Part shown: positions 17,647 through 26,131 of the stretch, piece after piece
Position numbering within the stretch: the stretch's first letter is position 1
Layout of the letters: each line of letters starts with the position of its first letter
Assembly: GCA_051252005.1 (NCBI GenBank)
Contig: JBPOEZ010000008.1
Span: 91,897-155,896, forward strand
DNA length: 64,000 nucleotides
Reading direction: 5' to 3'
Origin: JACOMS01 sp051252005
Lineage (GTDB): Bacteria; Pseudomonadota; Alphaproteobacteria; Caulobacterales; Maricaulaceae
Program-made: the position numbers and the translations under genes
Notes under the pieces: model-generated
Databases searched by the model: none
Told to the model about the DNA's origin: nothing
The model's input: the letters and a program-made list of their open reading frames with translations, nothing else

Positions 17647-17697
17647 ACAGAAAAACGCGCCCCCTTTTAGGGAGCGCTATATCCGCTTGCGGGCGGC
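17635..17697 (+). promoter_or_regulatory. Structured leader upstream of ahcY
   Basis: GCGCCCCC (17657-17664) can pair with GGGAGCGC (17670-17677) with one mismatch across a TTTTA loop, and GCCGCC (17635-17640) with GGCGGC (17692-17697) outside it, ending 4 nt before the AAGGAACAGG ribosome binding site. It does not match the SAH or SAM/SAH riboswitch consensus as I know them. The outer stem would not be transcribed from the promoter at 17618. Confidence 0.3.
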
Positions 17698-17713
17698 AAT
17701 AAGGAACAGGTTC

Positions 17714-19123
17714 ATGAGCGCACAAGATTACATAGTCAAAGACATCTCCCTCGCAGAATATGGCCGCAAGGAACTCGACATTGCAGAAACAGAAATGCCG
17801 GGCCTTATGGCGCTGCGTGAAGAGTTTGGCGAAAGCAAACCTCTTAAAGGCGCGCGGATCGTTGGCTCGCTTCATATGACTATTCAAACGGCGGTTTTGA
17901 TTGAAACGCTCACGGCTGTCGGTGCAGATGTACGCTGGGCCTCCTGTAATATTTTCTCTACCCAAGACCATGCAGCGGCTGCGATCGCGGCCTCTGGCGT
18001 GCCTGTCTTTGCCATTAAAGGTCAGTCACTCGAAGAGCATTGGGATTATCTTGATAAGTCCTTCCTTTTTGAAGACGGCCCGAACATCATCCTCGATGAC
18101 GGCGGCGACGCAACGCTTTACATCCTTATCGGCGCGCGCGTCGAAGCCGGAGAAACGGATCTCATCGAAGGCGAGCCGAGTTCAGAAGAAGAAGCGGCTA
18201 TTTTCGCGCAAGTTAAAAAGCGTATGGCAGCTAGCCCTGGCTGGTTCACAAAAATGCGTGACCAAATCGTTGGCGTCTCCGAAGAAACAACAACAGGCGT
18301 TCACCGCCTTTACGAATTGATGGAAGCAGGCCAACTGCCTTTCCCTGCCATTAACGTGAACGACTCCGTTACGAAATCAAAGTTCGACAATAAATATGGC
18401 TGTAAAGAGAGCCTAGTCGATGGCATCCGCCGCGCGACGGACACAATGATGGCCGGTAAAACCGCCGTTGTTCTCGGTTACGGCGATGTAGGCAAAGGGT
18501 CTGCCGCGTCCCTAAAAGGCGCAGGTGCTCGTGTTAAAGTCACTGAAGTCGACCCAATTTGCGCGCTCCAAGCCGCGATGGACGGCTTCGAAGTCACAAC
18601 TCTCGAAGACGCCGTTGAGACCGCAGACATTTTTGTCACGACCACAGGCAATAAAGACGTGATCCGTCTTGAGCACATGCGCGCCATGAAGGACATGGCG
18701 ATCGTCGGCAATATTGGCCACTTCGACAATGAAATTCAGGTTGCAGCTTTAAACAACATGCAGTGGACCAACATCAAAGACCAAGTCGACATGGTAACAT
18801 TCCCAGGCGGAAACAGGATGATCCTTCTATCTCAAGGACGCCTGCTTAACCTTGGCAACGCCACAGGTCACCCATCCTTTGTGATGTCTGCTTCGTTCAC
18901 AAACCAAGTCCTAGCCCAAATCGAGCTTTGGGAAGACGCTCATGCCAAAACGAAAAAGTATGAGAACAAAGTCTACATGCTTCCGAAACATTTGGACGAG
19001 AAAGTCGCGCGGCTTCACCTAGAGAAAATCGGCGTGAAGCTCACGCAAATGAGCAAAGAGCAAGCCGATTATATTGGCGTTTCGCAAGACGGGCCCTTCA
19101 AGCCTGAACATTACCGTTACTAA
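17714..19123 (+). CDS. ahcY: Adenosylhomocysteinase
   Basis: 469 aa. Hydrolyses S-adenosylhomocysteine to adenosine and homocysteine, with bound NAD, in the methyl cycle. Seen are DYIVKDISLAEYGRKELDIA at the start, SLHMTIQTAVLIETL, NVNDSVTKSKFDNKYGC, the NAD-binding loop VVLGYGDVGKGSAASLKG and the C-terminal GPFKPEHYRY. A longer frame begins at 17687, but the ATG at 17714 follows AAGGAACAGG and gives the family N-terminus. metK follows after 14 nt, so both methyl-cycle enzymes share one transcript. Confidence 0.97.
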   Translation: MSAQDYIVKDISLAEYGRKELDIAETEMPGLMALREEFGESKPLKGARIVGSLHMTIQTAVLIETLTAVGADVRWASCNIFSTQDHAAAAIAASGVPVFAIKGQSLEEHWDYLDKSFLFEDGPNIILDDGGDATLYILIGARVEAGETDLIEGEPSSEEEAAIFAQVKKRMAASPGWFTKMRDQIVGVSEETTTGVHRLYELMEAGQLPFPAINVNDSVTKSKFDNKYGCKESLVDGIRRATDTMMAGKTAVVLGYGDVGKGSAASLKGAGARVKVTEVDPICALQAAMDGFEVTTLEDAVETADIFVTTTGNKDVIRLEHMRAMKDMAIVGNIGHFDNEIQVAALNNMQWTNIKDQVDMVTFPGGNRMILLSQGRLLNLGNATGHPSFVMSASFTNQVLAQIELWEDAHAKTKKYENKVYMLPKHLDEKVARLHLEKIGVKLTQMSKEQADYIGVSQDGPFKPEHYRY

Positions 19124-19137
19124 GACTGGAGCCTTCC

Positions 19138-20334
19138 ATGAGCCGCAAGTCATACGAATTTACATCTGAATCCGTCTCGGAAGGTCATCCAGACAAAGTC
19201 TCTGACCGCATTTCAGACGAAATTGTCGATCTTTTCTACCGCGAATCTGTTGCGGACGGTATGAGCCCGTGGGATGTACGCGTTGCAGCGGAAACCCTGA
19301 CAACGACGAATAAAGTCGTGATCGCGGGCGAGACGCGCGGCACAGATAAAATCACCCATGACATGATCATTGACCGCGCCCGCGCGGCGATCAAAGACAT
19401 TGGCTACGAGCAAGATGGTTTTCACTGGAAGACCGCCGATGTAGACGTTCTTTTGCACGCGCAATCCGTTGATATTGCCCAAGGCGTAGATAGCGGCACA
19501 GGCCTTCACATGGAAGAAGGCGCTGGAGACCAAGGCATTATGTTCGGCTATGCCTGTTCTGATACGCCCGAGTTAATGCCTGCGCCTGTTCATTACAGTC
19601 ACAAGATATTAGAGCGCCTTGCCCGCGCCCGTAAGCAAGAAGGCATCAGCCAGCTTGGCCCAGACAGTAAATCACAAGTCACCGTTCGCTATGATAATGG
19701 ACGGCCCGTAGAGGCTACATCAATTGTCCTATCTACGCAGCATCTTGATGCCAGCATGGACTCTGCTGATGTTGCGGAACTTGTTAAGCCTTATATCTTT
19801 GAAGTCATGCCTGATGGCTGGATCACAGATAATACGAAGTGGCACATCAACCCAACGGGTAAGTTCGTCATTGGCGGGCCGGACGGAGACGCGGGCCTTA
19901 CAGGGCGTAAAATCATCGTCGATACTTACGGCGGCATGGCCCCACATGGGGGCGGTGCATTCTCAGGTAAAGATCCAACGAAAGTTGACCGCTCAGCCGC
20001 TTACGCCACGCGCTATCTCGCGAAGAACATTGTTGCTGCTGGCATCGCGCCTTGGGTCGATATCCAAGTCTCCTATGCCATTGGCGTGGCGCAGCCTACG
20101 TCGATTTATGTTAATGTAGACGATAATAACCCCATCCAAGGCGACGCGATTGAACGCGCCATCCGTAAAGCTATGGATTTGACTCCGCGCGGTATACGCT
20201 CCCATTTGAACCTTAACCAAGCGATCTACGCGCGTACGGCGGCCTATGGTCACTTTGGACGCACACCAGATAATGATGGAGGGTTCTCGTGGGAACGGAC
20301 AGATTTAGTGGATGAGCTCAAATCCGCGCTCTAA
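19138..20334 (+). CDS. metK: S-adenosylmethionine synthetase
   Basis: 398 aa. Makes S-adenosylmethionine from methionine and ATP. Motifs: FTSESVSEGHPDKVSDRISD, GAGDQGIMFGYACSDTPE, the KFVIGGPDGDAGLTGRKII region, YGGMAPHGGGAFSGKDPTKV (P-loop-like) and NLNQAIYARTAAYGHFGR. Length is slightly above the E. coli enzyme, usual for alphaproteobacteria. A GGAG ribosome binding site precedes the ATG. Confidence 0.97.
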   Translation: MSRKSYEFTSESVSEGHPDKVSDRISDEIVDLFYRESVADGMSPWDVRVAAETLTTTNKVVIAGETRGTDKITHDMIIDRARAAIKDIGYEQDGFHWKTADVDVLLHAQSVDIAQGVDSGTGLHMEEGAGDQGIMFGYACSDTPELMPAPVHYSHKILERLARARKQEGISQLGPDSKSQVTVRYDNGRPVEATSIVLSTQHLDASMDSADVAELVKPYIFEVMPDGWITDNTKWHINPTGKFVIGGPDGDAGLTGRKIIVDTYGGMAPHGGGAFSGKDPTKVDRSAAYATRYLAKNIVAAGIAPWVDIQVSYAIGVAQPTSIYVNVDDNNPIQGDAIERAIRKAMDLTPRGIRSHLNLNQAIYARTAAYGHFGRTPDNDGGFSWERTDLVDELKSAL

Positions 20335-20363
20335 AAACGCCTCAACTAACGAGTTTTGAATAA

Positions 20364-20385
20364 CGCCAAGACCTCTATCTTGGCG
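20364..20385. terminator. Perfect hairpin after metK
   Basis: CGCCAAGA (20364-20371) pairs perfectly with TCTTGGCG (20378-20385) across a 6-nt loop, 30 nt after the metK stop. There is no T-run right after it, so it may be a weak or Rho-assisted terminator or an mRNA 3'-end stabiliser. Confidence 0.45.
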
Positions 20386-20476
20386 GGAGCTCGCCTATTT
20401 TGCCCTTAAAAATCATTGAACTATCAAGCATTCCTTAATGAGTCCGCGTAAGAATGTACCGCGTACTTCCCATTAA

Positions 20477-20492
20477 CACCTCTCCGGAGGTG
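20477..20492. promoter_or_regulatory. Palindrome upstream of the CHASE histidine kinase gene
   Basis: CACCTC and GAGGTG flank a 4-nt centre TCCG, 29 nt before the kinase ATG. A 12-codon frame starting at 20440 ends just before it. This could be an operator or a leader hairpin; nothing in the sequence decides. Confidence 0.3.
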
Positions 20493-20520
20493 CTGAGCAA
20501 CATAATCCAGTTGGCGTTTG

Positions 20521-22692
20521 ATGACTAACTCTGAGACAGCAGACCTCCAGGAAATTATGGAGGAAAAAAAGCGAATAGAAATCGGCGGACAGTTTCGCTG
20601 GTTCCATTGGCTGATTCTATCCGCATCTTTTATTTTGACTCTCGCCGCTTGGTACATCGCAAAGTCTCAAAATGACGAACAAATCAAAGCTCAGTTTGAA
20701 CGTGAAAGTTCACAAGCGATAGATCTTGTCTCAGAACGTATGAAAAAATATGAAGACACGCTCGCAAGCGCGGTCGCCTTCCTGGGCACACAAGGTGACT
20801 ATACAGACATACACACATGGAAAGCTTATAGTGACGCTCTGGATATTGAGAATAAATATCCCGGCATTAACGGAATAGGAATCATCCACAACATCAAGCC
20901 CGAGCAACTTCAAGATTACCTGAGTCACATGCGACGGAACCGCCCGGATTTTAATATTCATCCCCCTCATGGGGAAAACGAATTTTTCCCCATTACAAAT
21001 ATTGAACCCGTTGAGACAAATAGTGAAGCTGTAGGCCTAGACATAGCGCATGAAGCCAATCGTTATAACGCAGCACGAAAGTCGCGGGATACAGGCCAGC
21101 CACAGATCACAGGCCCGATCATCCTCGTACAAGATGCTAAAAAAACGCCTGGGTTTTTATTCTACATTCCACTTTATGAAGACCCACAACCATTCACCAC
21201 AATACAAAGGCGAGAAACGCTTACCGCCCTCGTTTACGCACCGTTCATTTTTAGCAAGCTCATGGATGGCACACTCGACAATGAAAATCGCCACGTTGGC
21301 CTTAAAATCACGGATGGGGAACATATACTTTTTAATGAAAACTATGATGGTGCGCCTGATTATGACAACAATCCGCTCTTTAGTAGCACCCACTCAATTT
21401 ACATGTATGGTCGTCAATGGGCGTTCAATATACGTTCAACAGAGTCTTTCCGAACCGCAAATGCGAACATTTTGCCGCAAATTATTCTCTTTACGGGTAT
21501 CATCATAAATATTTTAATCTTTGGAATATTTCTTCTTCTAGCGCGGTCCAATCGCCGAGCCGTAACGTTCGCGTCTAACCTTGCCAATGCCCACGAAGAC
21601 AAAGCCGCAAGGTTGTCAGACGTCATTGATAATGCCGTTGACGGCCTTATGACCGTGAGTGCTACTGGCGAAATAAAAACATTCAACAAAGCGTGCGCGG
21701 ATATGTTCGGATATAAATCCGACTTAATTATCGGAAATAAAATTGCAAAGCTCATTCCCGGATTGACGTTTCATGATCTCTCAGCAACCAATCACACCAA
21801 AGAGGTGAAAGCTAAGCGGCTAAGCGGCCGCGAGTTTCCGGCAGAACTTTCCGCAAATACGCTGAACATTCATGGCCGCGAAATATACAGTATTATTATT
21901 CGGGATATTTCAAAGCGTAAGCAAGACGAGTCTGTTATTCGAAAAGCCATGTCAGAGCTTGAACAATCTAATGCCGATTTAGAAAAGTTTGCCTACGTGG
22001 CCTCCCATGACCTTAAGTCTCCTCTGCGCGCGATTGATAATCTTAGCCTTTGGCTAGAAGAAGACATTGGGGATCAACTAGACCCAGAGAATAAAGACCG
22101 CTTGAATATGCTGCGGGGACGCGTGGTTAGAATGGAAAATCTTTTAGATGACCTACTCAATTATTCACGCGCGACTGAGGGAGACCACCAAGCAGAACCT
22201 GTGTCTGCGGCCTCTCTCGTGCAAACGCTTAATGAAACGCTCCATTTACCGTCAGGCTTCACTCTCAATGCGGCGCAAGAGATGTCAACGATCACAGTTT
22301 CCAAAATGCCGCTTCAGCACGTACTTCATAACATTATCAGCAATTCGATTAAACATCATGATAAAAGCTCAGGCCGAATAGACGTAAGCGTTACAGAAAA
22401 AGGCAACAGGTTTGAATTCACGGTCAAAGATGACGGACCAGGAATACCTCCCGCATTTCATGAGCAAATTTTTACAATGTTCCAAACCTTAAAACCCCGA
22501 GACGAGGTTGAAGGCAGCGGTATGGGCTTGGCGATTGTTAAAAAAATCGTGAACCGATACGGTGGAACCATTCGTGTCGTATCAGAGCTTGGCCACGGGG
22601 CCAGCTTCATATTCACATGGCCCAAAATTGGCTTTGAAGCCCTTAATGAAGGCTCAGTGATGCCGCAGAGGCTTGAAAGCCTATTCAGGTAG
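20521..22692 (+). CDS. CHASE-PAS sensor histidine kinase
   Basis: 723 aa. Membrane segment at about 27-47, an extracytoplasmic CHASE-like domain at about 75-290 (YPGINGIGIIHNI, FLFYIPLYED), a second membrane segment at about 318-341, a PAS domain at about 362-470, a HisKA domain with the phospho-acceptor in VASHDLKSPLRAIDN (H496), and a HATPase domain with N, G1 and G2 boxes (NIISNSIKHH, DDGPGIP, GSGMGLAIVKKI). CHASE domains sense small ligands. No response regulator is adjacent, so it is an orphan kinase. The frame also allows TTG one codon earlier; the ATG is preferred although no clear ribosome binding site is visible. It overlaps the convergent dipeptidase gene by 12 bp. Confidence 0.88.
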   Translation: MTNSETADLQEIMEEKKRIEIGGQFRWFHWLILSASFILTLAAWYIAKSQNDEQIKAQFERESSQAIDLVSERMKKYEDTLASAVAFLGTQGDYTDIHTWKAYSDALDIENKYPGINGIGIIHNIKPEQLQDYLSHMRRNRPDFNIHPPHGENEFFPITNIEPVETNSEAVGLDIAHEANRYNAARKSRDTGQPQITGPIILVQDAKKTPGFLFYIPLYEDPQPFTTIQRRETLTALVYAPFIFSKLMDGTLDNENRHVGLKITDGEHILFNENYDGAPDYDNNPLFSSTHSIYMYGRQWAFNIRSTESFRTANANILPQIILFTGIIINILIFGIFLLLARSNRRAVTFASNLANAHEDKAARLSDVIDNAVDGLMTVSATGEIKTFNKACADMFGYKSDLIIGNKIAKLIPGLTFHDLSATNHTKEVKAKRLSGREFPAELSANTLNIHGREIYSIIIRDISKRKQDESVIRKAMSELEQSNADLEKFAYVASHDLKSPLRAIDNLSLWLEEDIGDQLDPENKDRLNMLRGRVVRMENLLDDLLNYSRATEGDHQAEPVSAASLVQTLNETLHLPSGFTLNAAQEMSTITVSKMPLQHVLHNIISNSIKHHDKSSGRIDVSVTEKGNRFEFTVKDDGPGIPPAFHEQIFTMFQTLKPRDEVEGSGMGLAIVKKIVNRYGGTIRVVSELGHGASFIFTWPKIGFEALNEGSVMPQRLESLFR

Positions 22693-23844
22693 ATTTTCAC
22701 TTAAAAAACGCTCAATATTCCCACCCATGACTTTGCGAATAGTGCGCTCTGGCACCCCTGCTTTTAAAAGCTCATGCGTAATTGCTGCAAGTTCGGATGT
22801 ATCGAGCGCCGTAGTCACCGTGCCGTCAAAATCTGACCCCAAACCAACGGCGTCTTCACCTAGCAAGTCAACAGCAGCCACAATCGTCGCCGCTATACCT
22901 TTGGGAGAAATATCACAAATCGCTCCGTCAAAGTAACCAATGCCGATAACACCTCCGCGCCTTGCAATCTCTATAAGAATATCATCTGGCATATTCCGGT
23001 TCATCGTCCGCGGGCAATAGCTCGCAAGACCACCGTGAGAAATAAGGATAGGCTCCGGCGTGAGCGCCAAAACATCCCGGACGACGGCTTCTGAGGAATG
23101 AGCCACATCGACCATAATATCCATGGCCTGCATTTTCAGAACGGCTTCACGGCCAAAATCCGTTAGCCCGCCTTTCGTACGGCCATGCAAAGACCCGCCT
23201 AAGCGGTTATCAAAGAAATGTTGCAGCCCCATCATGCGGTAGCCTTCATCATAAAGCCTATCAATATTCTCAAGCTTGCCTTCAAGCGGGTGCGACCCTT
23301 CCGTAGCGAGAACGCCCAGAAGCATCCCAGTGTCTCGCTCTAAGTCAGATTTGCTTCGTACAATTTTCAAATTGTTTTTAGAGCGCTTCTCAACTTTCTG
23401 AAGACGTTGTGCTTGATAAGCCGCACGCTCATAAATCGAATCCCACGTTCGTAGAGGCCAAAGTTGAACCTTGGCTAAGAGAGCGATATCATCCGGCGCA
23501 TCAGCGCTATTGCCGTCAAAATTGAGCCCGCGAGGCGATTTTGTAACAGCGGAAAAAATTTGAATGTCAACGCCGCCATCTCTCAGCCTCGGTAGATCCA
23601 CATGCCCGCGATCATAACGTTTCTCCGGGTTTCTCCGCCATAAAAGCGCGTCCGCATGCAAATCACCAACCGTAAGGGTATCATGTAAAGTCTGAGCCTC
23701 TGCTGACACGGGATAAGGCGCATGATCTGTTACAACGTTCATACCGCGGTCAACAGCCGGAACCTCGACCACCAAAAACCATCCCCCGCCAAGGAGAACA
23801 ACCGCAACAATGAGCCCTAAAAAACCTTTGATAAAACGCTTCAT
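22681..23844 (-). CDS. Membrane dipeptidase (peptidase M19)
   Basis: 387 aa. One N-terminal membrane segment (about 6-27), then the renal-dipeptidase fold: zinc ligands in VGDLHADALLW, LQHFFDNRLGGSLHG, DVAHSSEAV, ISHGGL and VGLGSDFDGTV. M19 enzymes cleave dipeptides, often with D-residues; the anchor suggests action at the outer face of the inner membrane. The frame extends to 23907, but the ATG at 23844 has a GGGGGAAAGT ribosome binding site and the membrane segment right behind it. Confidence 0.9.
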   Translation of the reverse strand: MKRFIKGFLGLIVAVVLLGGGWFLVVEVPAVDRGMNVVTDHAPYPVSAEAQTLHDTLTVGDLHADALLWRRNPEKRYDRGHVDLPRLRDGGVDIQIFSAVTKSPRGLNFDGNSADAPDDIALLAKVQLWPLRTWDSIYERAAYQAQRLQKVEKRSKNNLKIVRSKSDLERDTGMLLGVLATEGSHPLEGKLENIDRLYDEGYRMMGLQHFFDNRLGGSLHGRTKGGLTDFGREAVLKMQAMDIMVDVAHSSEAVVRDVLALTPEPILISHGGLASYCPRTMNRNMPDDILIEIARRGGVIGIGYFDGAICDISPKGIAATIVAAVDLLGEDAVGLGSDFDGTVTTALDTSELAAITHELLKAGVPERTIRKVMGGNIERFLSENLPE

Positions 23845-23997
23845 ACTTTCCCCCGATTGGCCAAACTCTCTCTTGTCATAGCATCCTATTTTGAAAAATC
23901 CATCCACAACAAACTATAGAGATCAAGTCCGCATACCTTGCATAAAAGCCCACTAATTTTTAATCTGCGCCAAATTTACCATAACGAGGATAATGCC

Positions 23998-24261
23998 ATG
24001 ATGAGCGAAAGTGAACGCGCCGACACAATGGGTCAGGCGACACGTGAAAAGCTAAAGCAGTTTATTGCGCGGATCGAACGCCTCGAAGCCGAGAAGGCCG
24101 AATTGGCAGCAGATATTCGCGAAGTGTATGCAGAAGTCAAATCATTCGGCTTTGACAATAAAGTCCTCCGCAAAGTAATCTCTATGCGGAAAATGGAAGC
24201 CCATGAGCGCGCCGAACAAGAAGCTCTGCTTGACCTCTATATGGAAGCGATTGACGAATAG
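23998..24261 (+). CDS. gapR: GapR-like DUF2312 nucleoid protein
   Basis: 87 aa. It matches the DUF2312 family: REKLKQFIARIERLEAEKAE, then DIREVYAEVKSFGFDNKVLR and RKMEAHERAEQEALLDLY. In Caulobacter GapR is a nucleoid-associated tetramer that clamps overtwisted, AT-rich DNA and is needed for chromosome replication and transcription. A GAGGA ribosome binding site serves ATG 23998; the next ATG at 24001 is equally possible. The frame is open from 23938 but the first 20 residues are not family-like. Confidence 0.9.
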   Translation: MMSESERADTMGQATREKLKQFIARIERLEAEKAELAADIREVYAEVKSFGFDNKVLRKVISMRKMEAHERAEQEALLDLYMEAIDE

Positions 24262-24274
24262 TTTCGTCTGCAAA

Positions 24275-24302
24275 GGCCGTAATAACCGATAAAGTTACGG
24301 CC
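24275..24302. terminator. Convergent hairpin between gapR and zf-CHCC genes
   Basis: GGCCGTAA (24275-24282) pairs perfectly with TTACGGCC (24295-24302); it lies 13 nt after gapR and touches the stop codon of the opposite gene. Only a short T3 follows on the minus strand. Confidence 0.5.
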
Positions 24303-24493
24303 TAATGCCCTGCTGGCTCTGCGTTGGGGGCAAGCACAAAAAGCTGATCACAATATTTGCATTCAACCTGTGTTCCCTGGCCCATATCAAGCCATGTTTT
24401 CGGATGACCCAGCGCCCCGCCGCCGCCGTCACAGGCCACGCGTGTTGTGCTAACGATAATAGCGTCTTCAGGTGTAACGGCCGCGTTTGACAT
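24302..24493 (-). CDS. Zinc-finger CHCC domain protein
   Basis: 63 aa. The metal-binding pattern CDG...GHPKTWLDM...VECKYCDQLF (Cys-His-Cys-Cys) is that of the zf-CHCC family, related to the NDUFS6/13-kDa accessory subunit of alphaproteobacterial complex I. A link with respiratory complex I is likely by family but cannot be shown here, since nuo genes are not in the window. It is convergent with gapR and divergent from the ABC ATPase gene. Confidence 0.85.
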   Translation of the reverse strand: MSNAAVTPEDAIIVSTTRVACDGGGGALGHPKTWLDMGQGTQVECKYCDQLFVLAPNAEPAGH

Positions 24494-24572
24494 TTGAGTC
24501 TCTTTGCATAATGAGTTGTTGCGTAAGAGATAAGCGAGCTACCGCGCCGCGTCAATTCTTGTTAGGCTGAAT

Positions 24573-25511
24573 ATGAGCGATATACCCGCAATCGAGATTA
24601 AAGGTCTGCAAAAGACCTATAAGAAAACCCGCAAGTCAGAAGCCAAAACCGCCTTGAAAGGCGTTGACCTTGTCGTTCCGCGTGGATCCATCTTTGGCCT
24701 CTTGGGGCCGAACGGCGCGGGCAAGTCGACCCTGATCAATATTCTTGCAGGGCTTGTCGTCAAGTCAGGCGGCGAAGCCAAAATTTGCGGTTACGACATC
24801 GACACACAGACGCGGCAAGCCCGCGCCTCCATCGGCGTAGTCCCGCAGGAAATTGCTATGGACGTGTTCTTCACGCCTTTCCAAGCCTTGGAACTGCAAG
24901 CTGGTTATTACGGTGTCCCAAAAGCTGAACGCCGTACCGAAGAAATATTAAAAGCTCTTGGGCTTTTTGATAAACGCGACGCCTATGTTCGGCAACTTTC
25001 AGGCGGTATGAAACGGCGTCTACTCATAGGCAAAGCCCTAGTGCACAATCCGCCTGTGCTTATTCTCGACGAGCCCACTGCGGGTGTGGATATCGAACTG
25101 CGCCGCCAAATGTGGGATTATGTGCAGGAACTTCATGCGCGCGGCACCACCATCATCTTGACCACGCATTACCTCGAAGAAGCCGAAGCCCTCTGTGACC
25201 GTATCGCGATTATTCACAACGGCGAAATTACAGCGAACGAAGAAAAGTCCGTCATGCTCTCCCGCCTTGATAAGCGCACCTTAGTGATTACGCCCATAGA
25301 GAAAATCGACGCCGTACCCGAAAGCTTGAAAAACTTAAACGCAACGCTTTTAGACAGCGGCGCACTCTCGATCAATTACCGCAGCGGTAAAGACTCGATC
25401 TCCGGCATGCTAAATCAAGTCAAAGCGTCGGGGCTATCCATCGCCGACCTGCGCACCGAAGAACCCGACCTAGAAGACGTGTTCATGGCTCTGACCTATG
25501 ACCGCGATTAA
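24573..25511 (+). CDS. ABC transporter ATP-binding protein (CcmA/YadG type)
   Basis: 312 aa. Walker A GLLGPNGAGKST, signature LSGGMKRRLLIGKAL, Walker B LILDEPTAGVD and the H-loop TTHYLEEAEALCDRIAII are all intact, and the C-terminal 70 residues resemble the extension of ABC-2 exporters of the DrrA/NodI group. A matching ABC-2 permease gene would be expected next to it, but the following gene is on the other strand, overlaps its end by 4 bp and encodes an unrelated membrane protein. The substrate is unknown. Confidence 0.88.
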   Translation: MSDIPAIEIKGLQKTYKKTRKSEAKTALKGVDLVVPRGSIFGLLGPNGAGKSTLINILAGLVVKSGGEAKICGYDIDTQTRQARASIGVVPQEIAMDVFFTPFQALELQAGYYGVPKAERRTEEILKALGLFDKRDAYVRQLSGGMKRRLLIGKALVHNPPVLILDEPTAGVDIELRRQMWDYVQELHARGTTIILTTHYLEEAEALCDRIAIIHNGEITANEEKSVMLSRLDKRTLVITPIEKIDAVPESLKNLNATLLDSGALSINYRSGKDSISGMLNQVKASGLSIADLRTEEPDLEDVFMALTYDRD

Positions 25512-26059
25512 GCGGATTTACGCCCATTCAAGAGCCAGTAGGCTAGTCCCGTAAAACTCAGGAGCAATCCGGTGATTGCAGCGGCCAAATAGGTGAAAAA
25601 TTTCAAGACCGTAAGAACCCCAGCGATCGAGCCTAGCACCTCTGATCCTGTGGCGAGGGTCAGGGCGAGGAAACTGTCTTCCGCGAAATCCGTAAGTAGG
25701 AAGGCAATCGGCAAGAAAAACAAGAGCGGCCAGACGGGGCTTTTGAGCGGTAGCCTACGAATGCCGAACGCAATCAACGCCTCAAATACAAGCGCGGCTA
25801 AAATCATATTGGGGATATCAAAAACCAGAGAAATATATTTCGCCTTCCGCCCTGATGCGTCCAATTGCGAAAAAGTCTCGACGGCTTGCGCGCCTGTATA
25901 AAATCCGCGCTCTTCCAACGGCAAACCCGGCGCGAGGGTTTCTAAAACGCTATAAGGCCCTAGGGTCACATACCATGTGGAATAAGCCATCATGAGCGCA
26001 ATAAGCGCCAGTGTTCTCCAACCCATAAATTTATGAAAAGGTGACTGCGAGTAATCCAT
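25508..26059 (-). CDS. Hypothetical four-to-five-segment membrane protein
   Basis: 183 aa from ATG 26059. Membrane segments at about 12-32, 82-102, 110-130 and 145-180; the loop after the first contains ALPGL-like and DASGRKAKYISLVFD stretches. No family recognised with confidence. A GTG start at 26083 would add 8 residues but falls inside the strong hairpin at 26070-26100, so the ATG after it is preferred. It converges on the ABC ATPase gene; there is no sign that it serves as its permease. Confidence 0.65.
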   Translation of the reverse strand: MDYSQSPFHKFMGWRTLALIALMMAYSTWYVTLGPYSVLETLAPGLPLEERGFYTGAQAVETFSQLDASGRKAKYISLVFDIPNMILAALVFEALIAFGIRRLPLKSPVWPLLFFLPIAFLLTDFAEDSFLALTLATGSEVLGSIAGVLTVLKFFTYLAAAITGLLLSFTGLAYWLLNGRKSA

Positions 26060-26069
26060 AACGCAGAAT

Positions 26070-26100
26070 GCCGCCTCTGACACATATTGTCAAAGGCGGC
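26070..26100 (-). terminator. Long hairpin after trxA
   Basis: GCCGCCTCTGACA (26070-26082) pairs with TGTCAAAGGCGGC (26088-26100), 12 of 13 positions, across a 5-nt loop. It lies 32 nt after the trxA stop on the minus strand. No T-run follows, so termination may be incomplete, leaving read-through into the membrane protein gene. Confidence 0.55.
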
Positions 26101-26131
26101 ACTCAAATTTACGTTCAAAAGAGTAGTAGGC

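Noticed and set aside
17592..17713. Known SAH or SAM/SAH riboswitch in front of ahcY
   Set aside because: The stems are present but the conserved core sequences of those classes, as I know them, are not; reported only as a structured leader.
24573..26059. ABC ATPase and the next membrane protein as one transporter
   Set aside because: The genes are convergent, overlap tail to tail, and the membrane protein lacks ABC-2 permease features.
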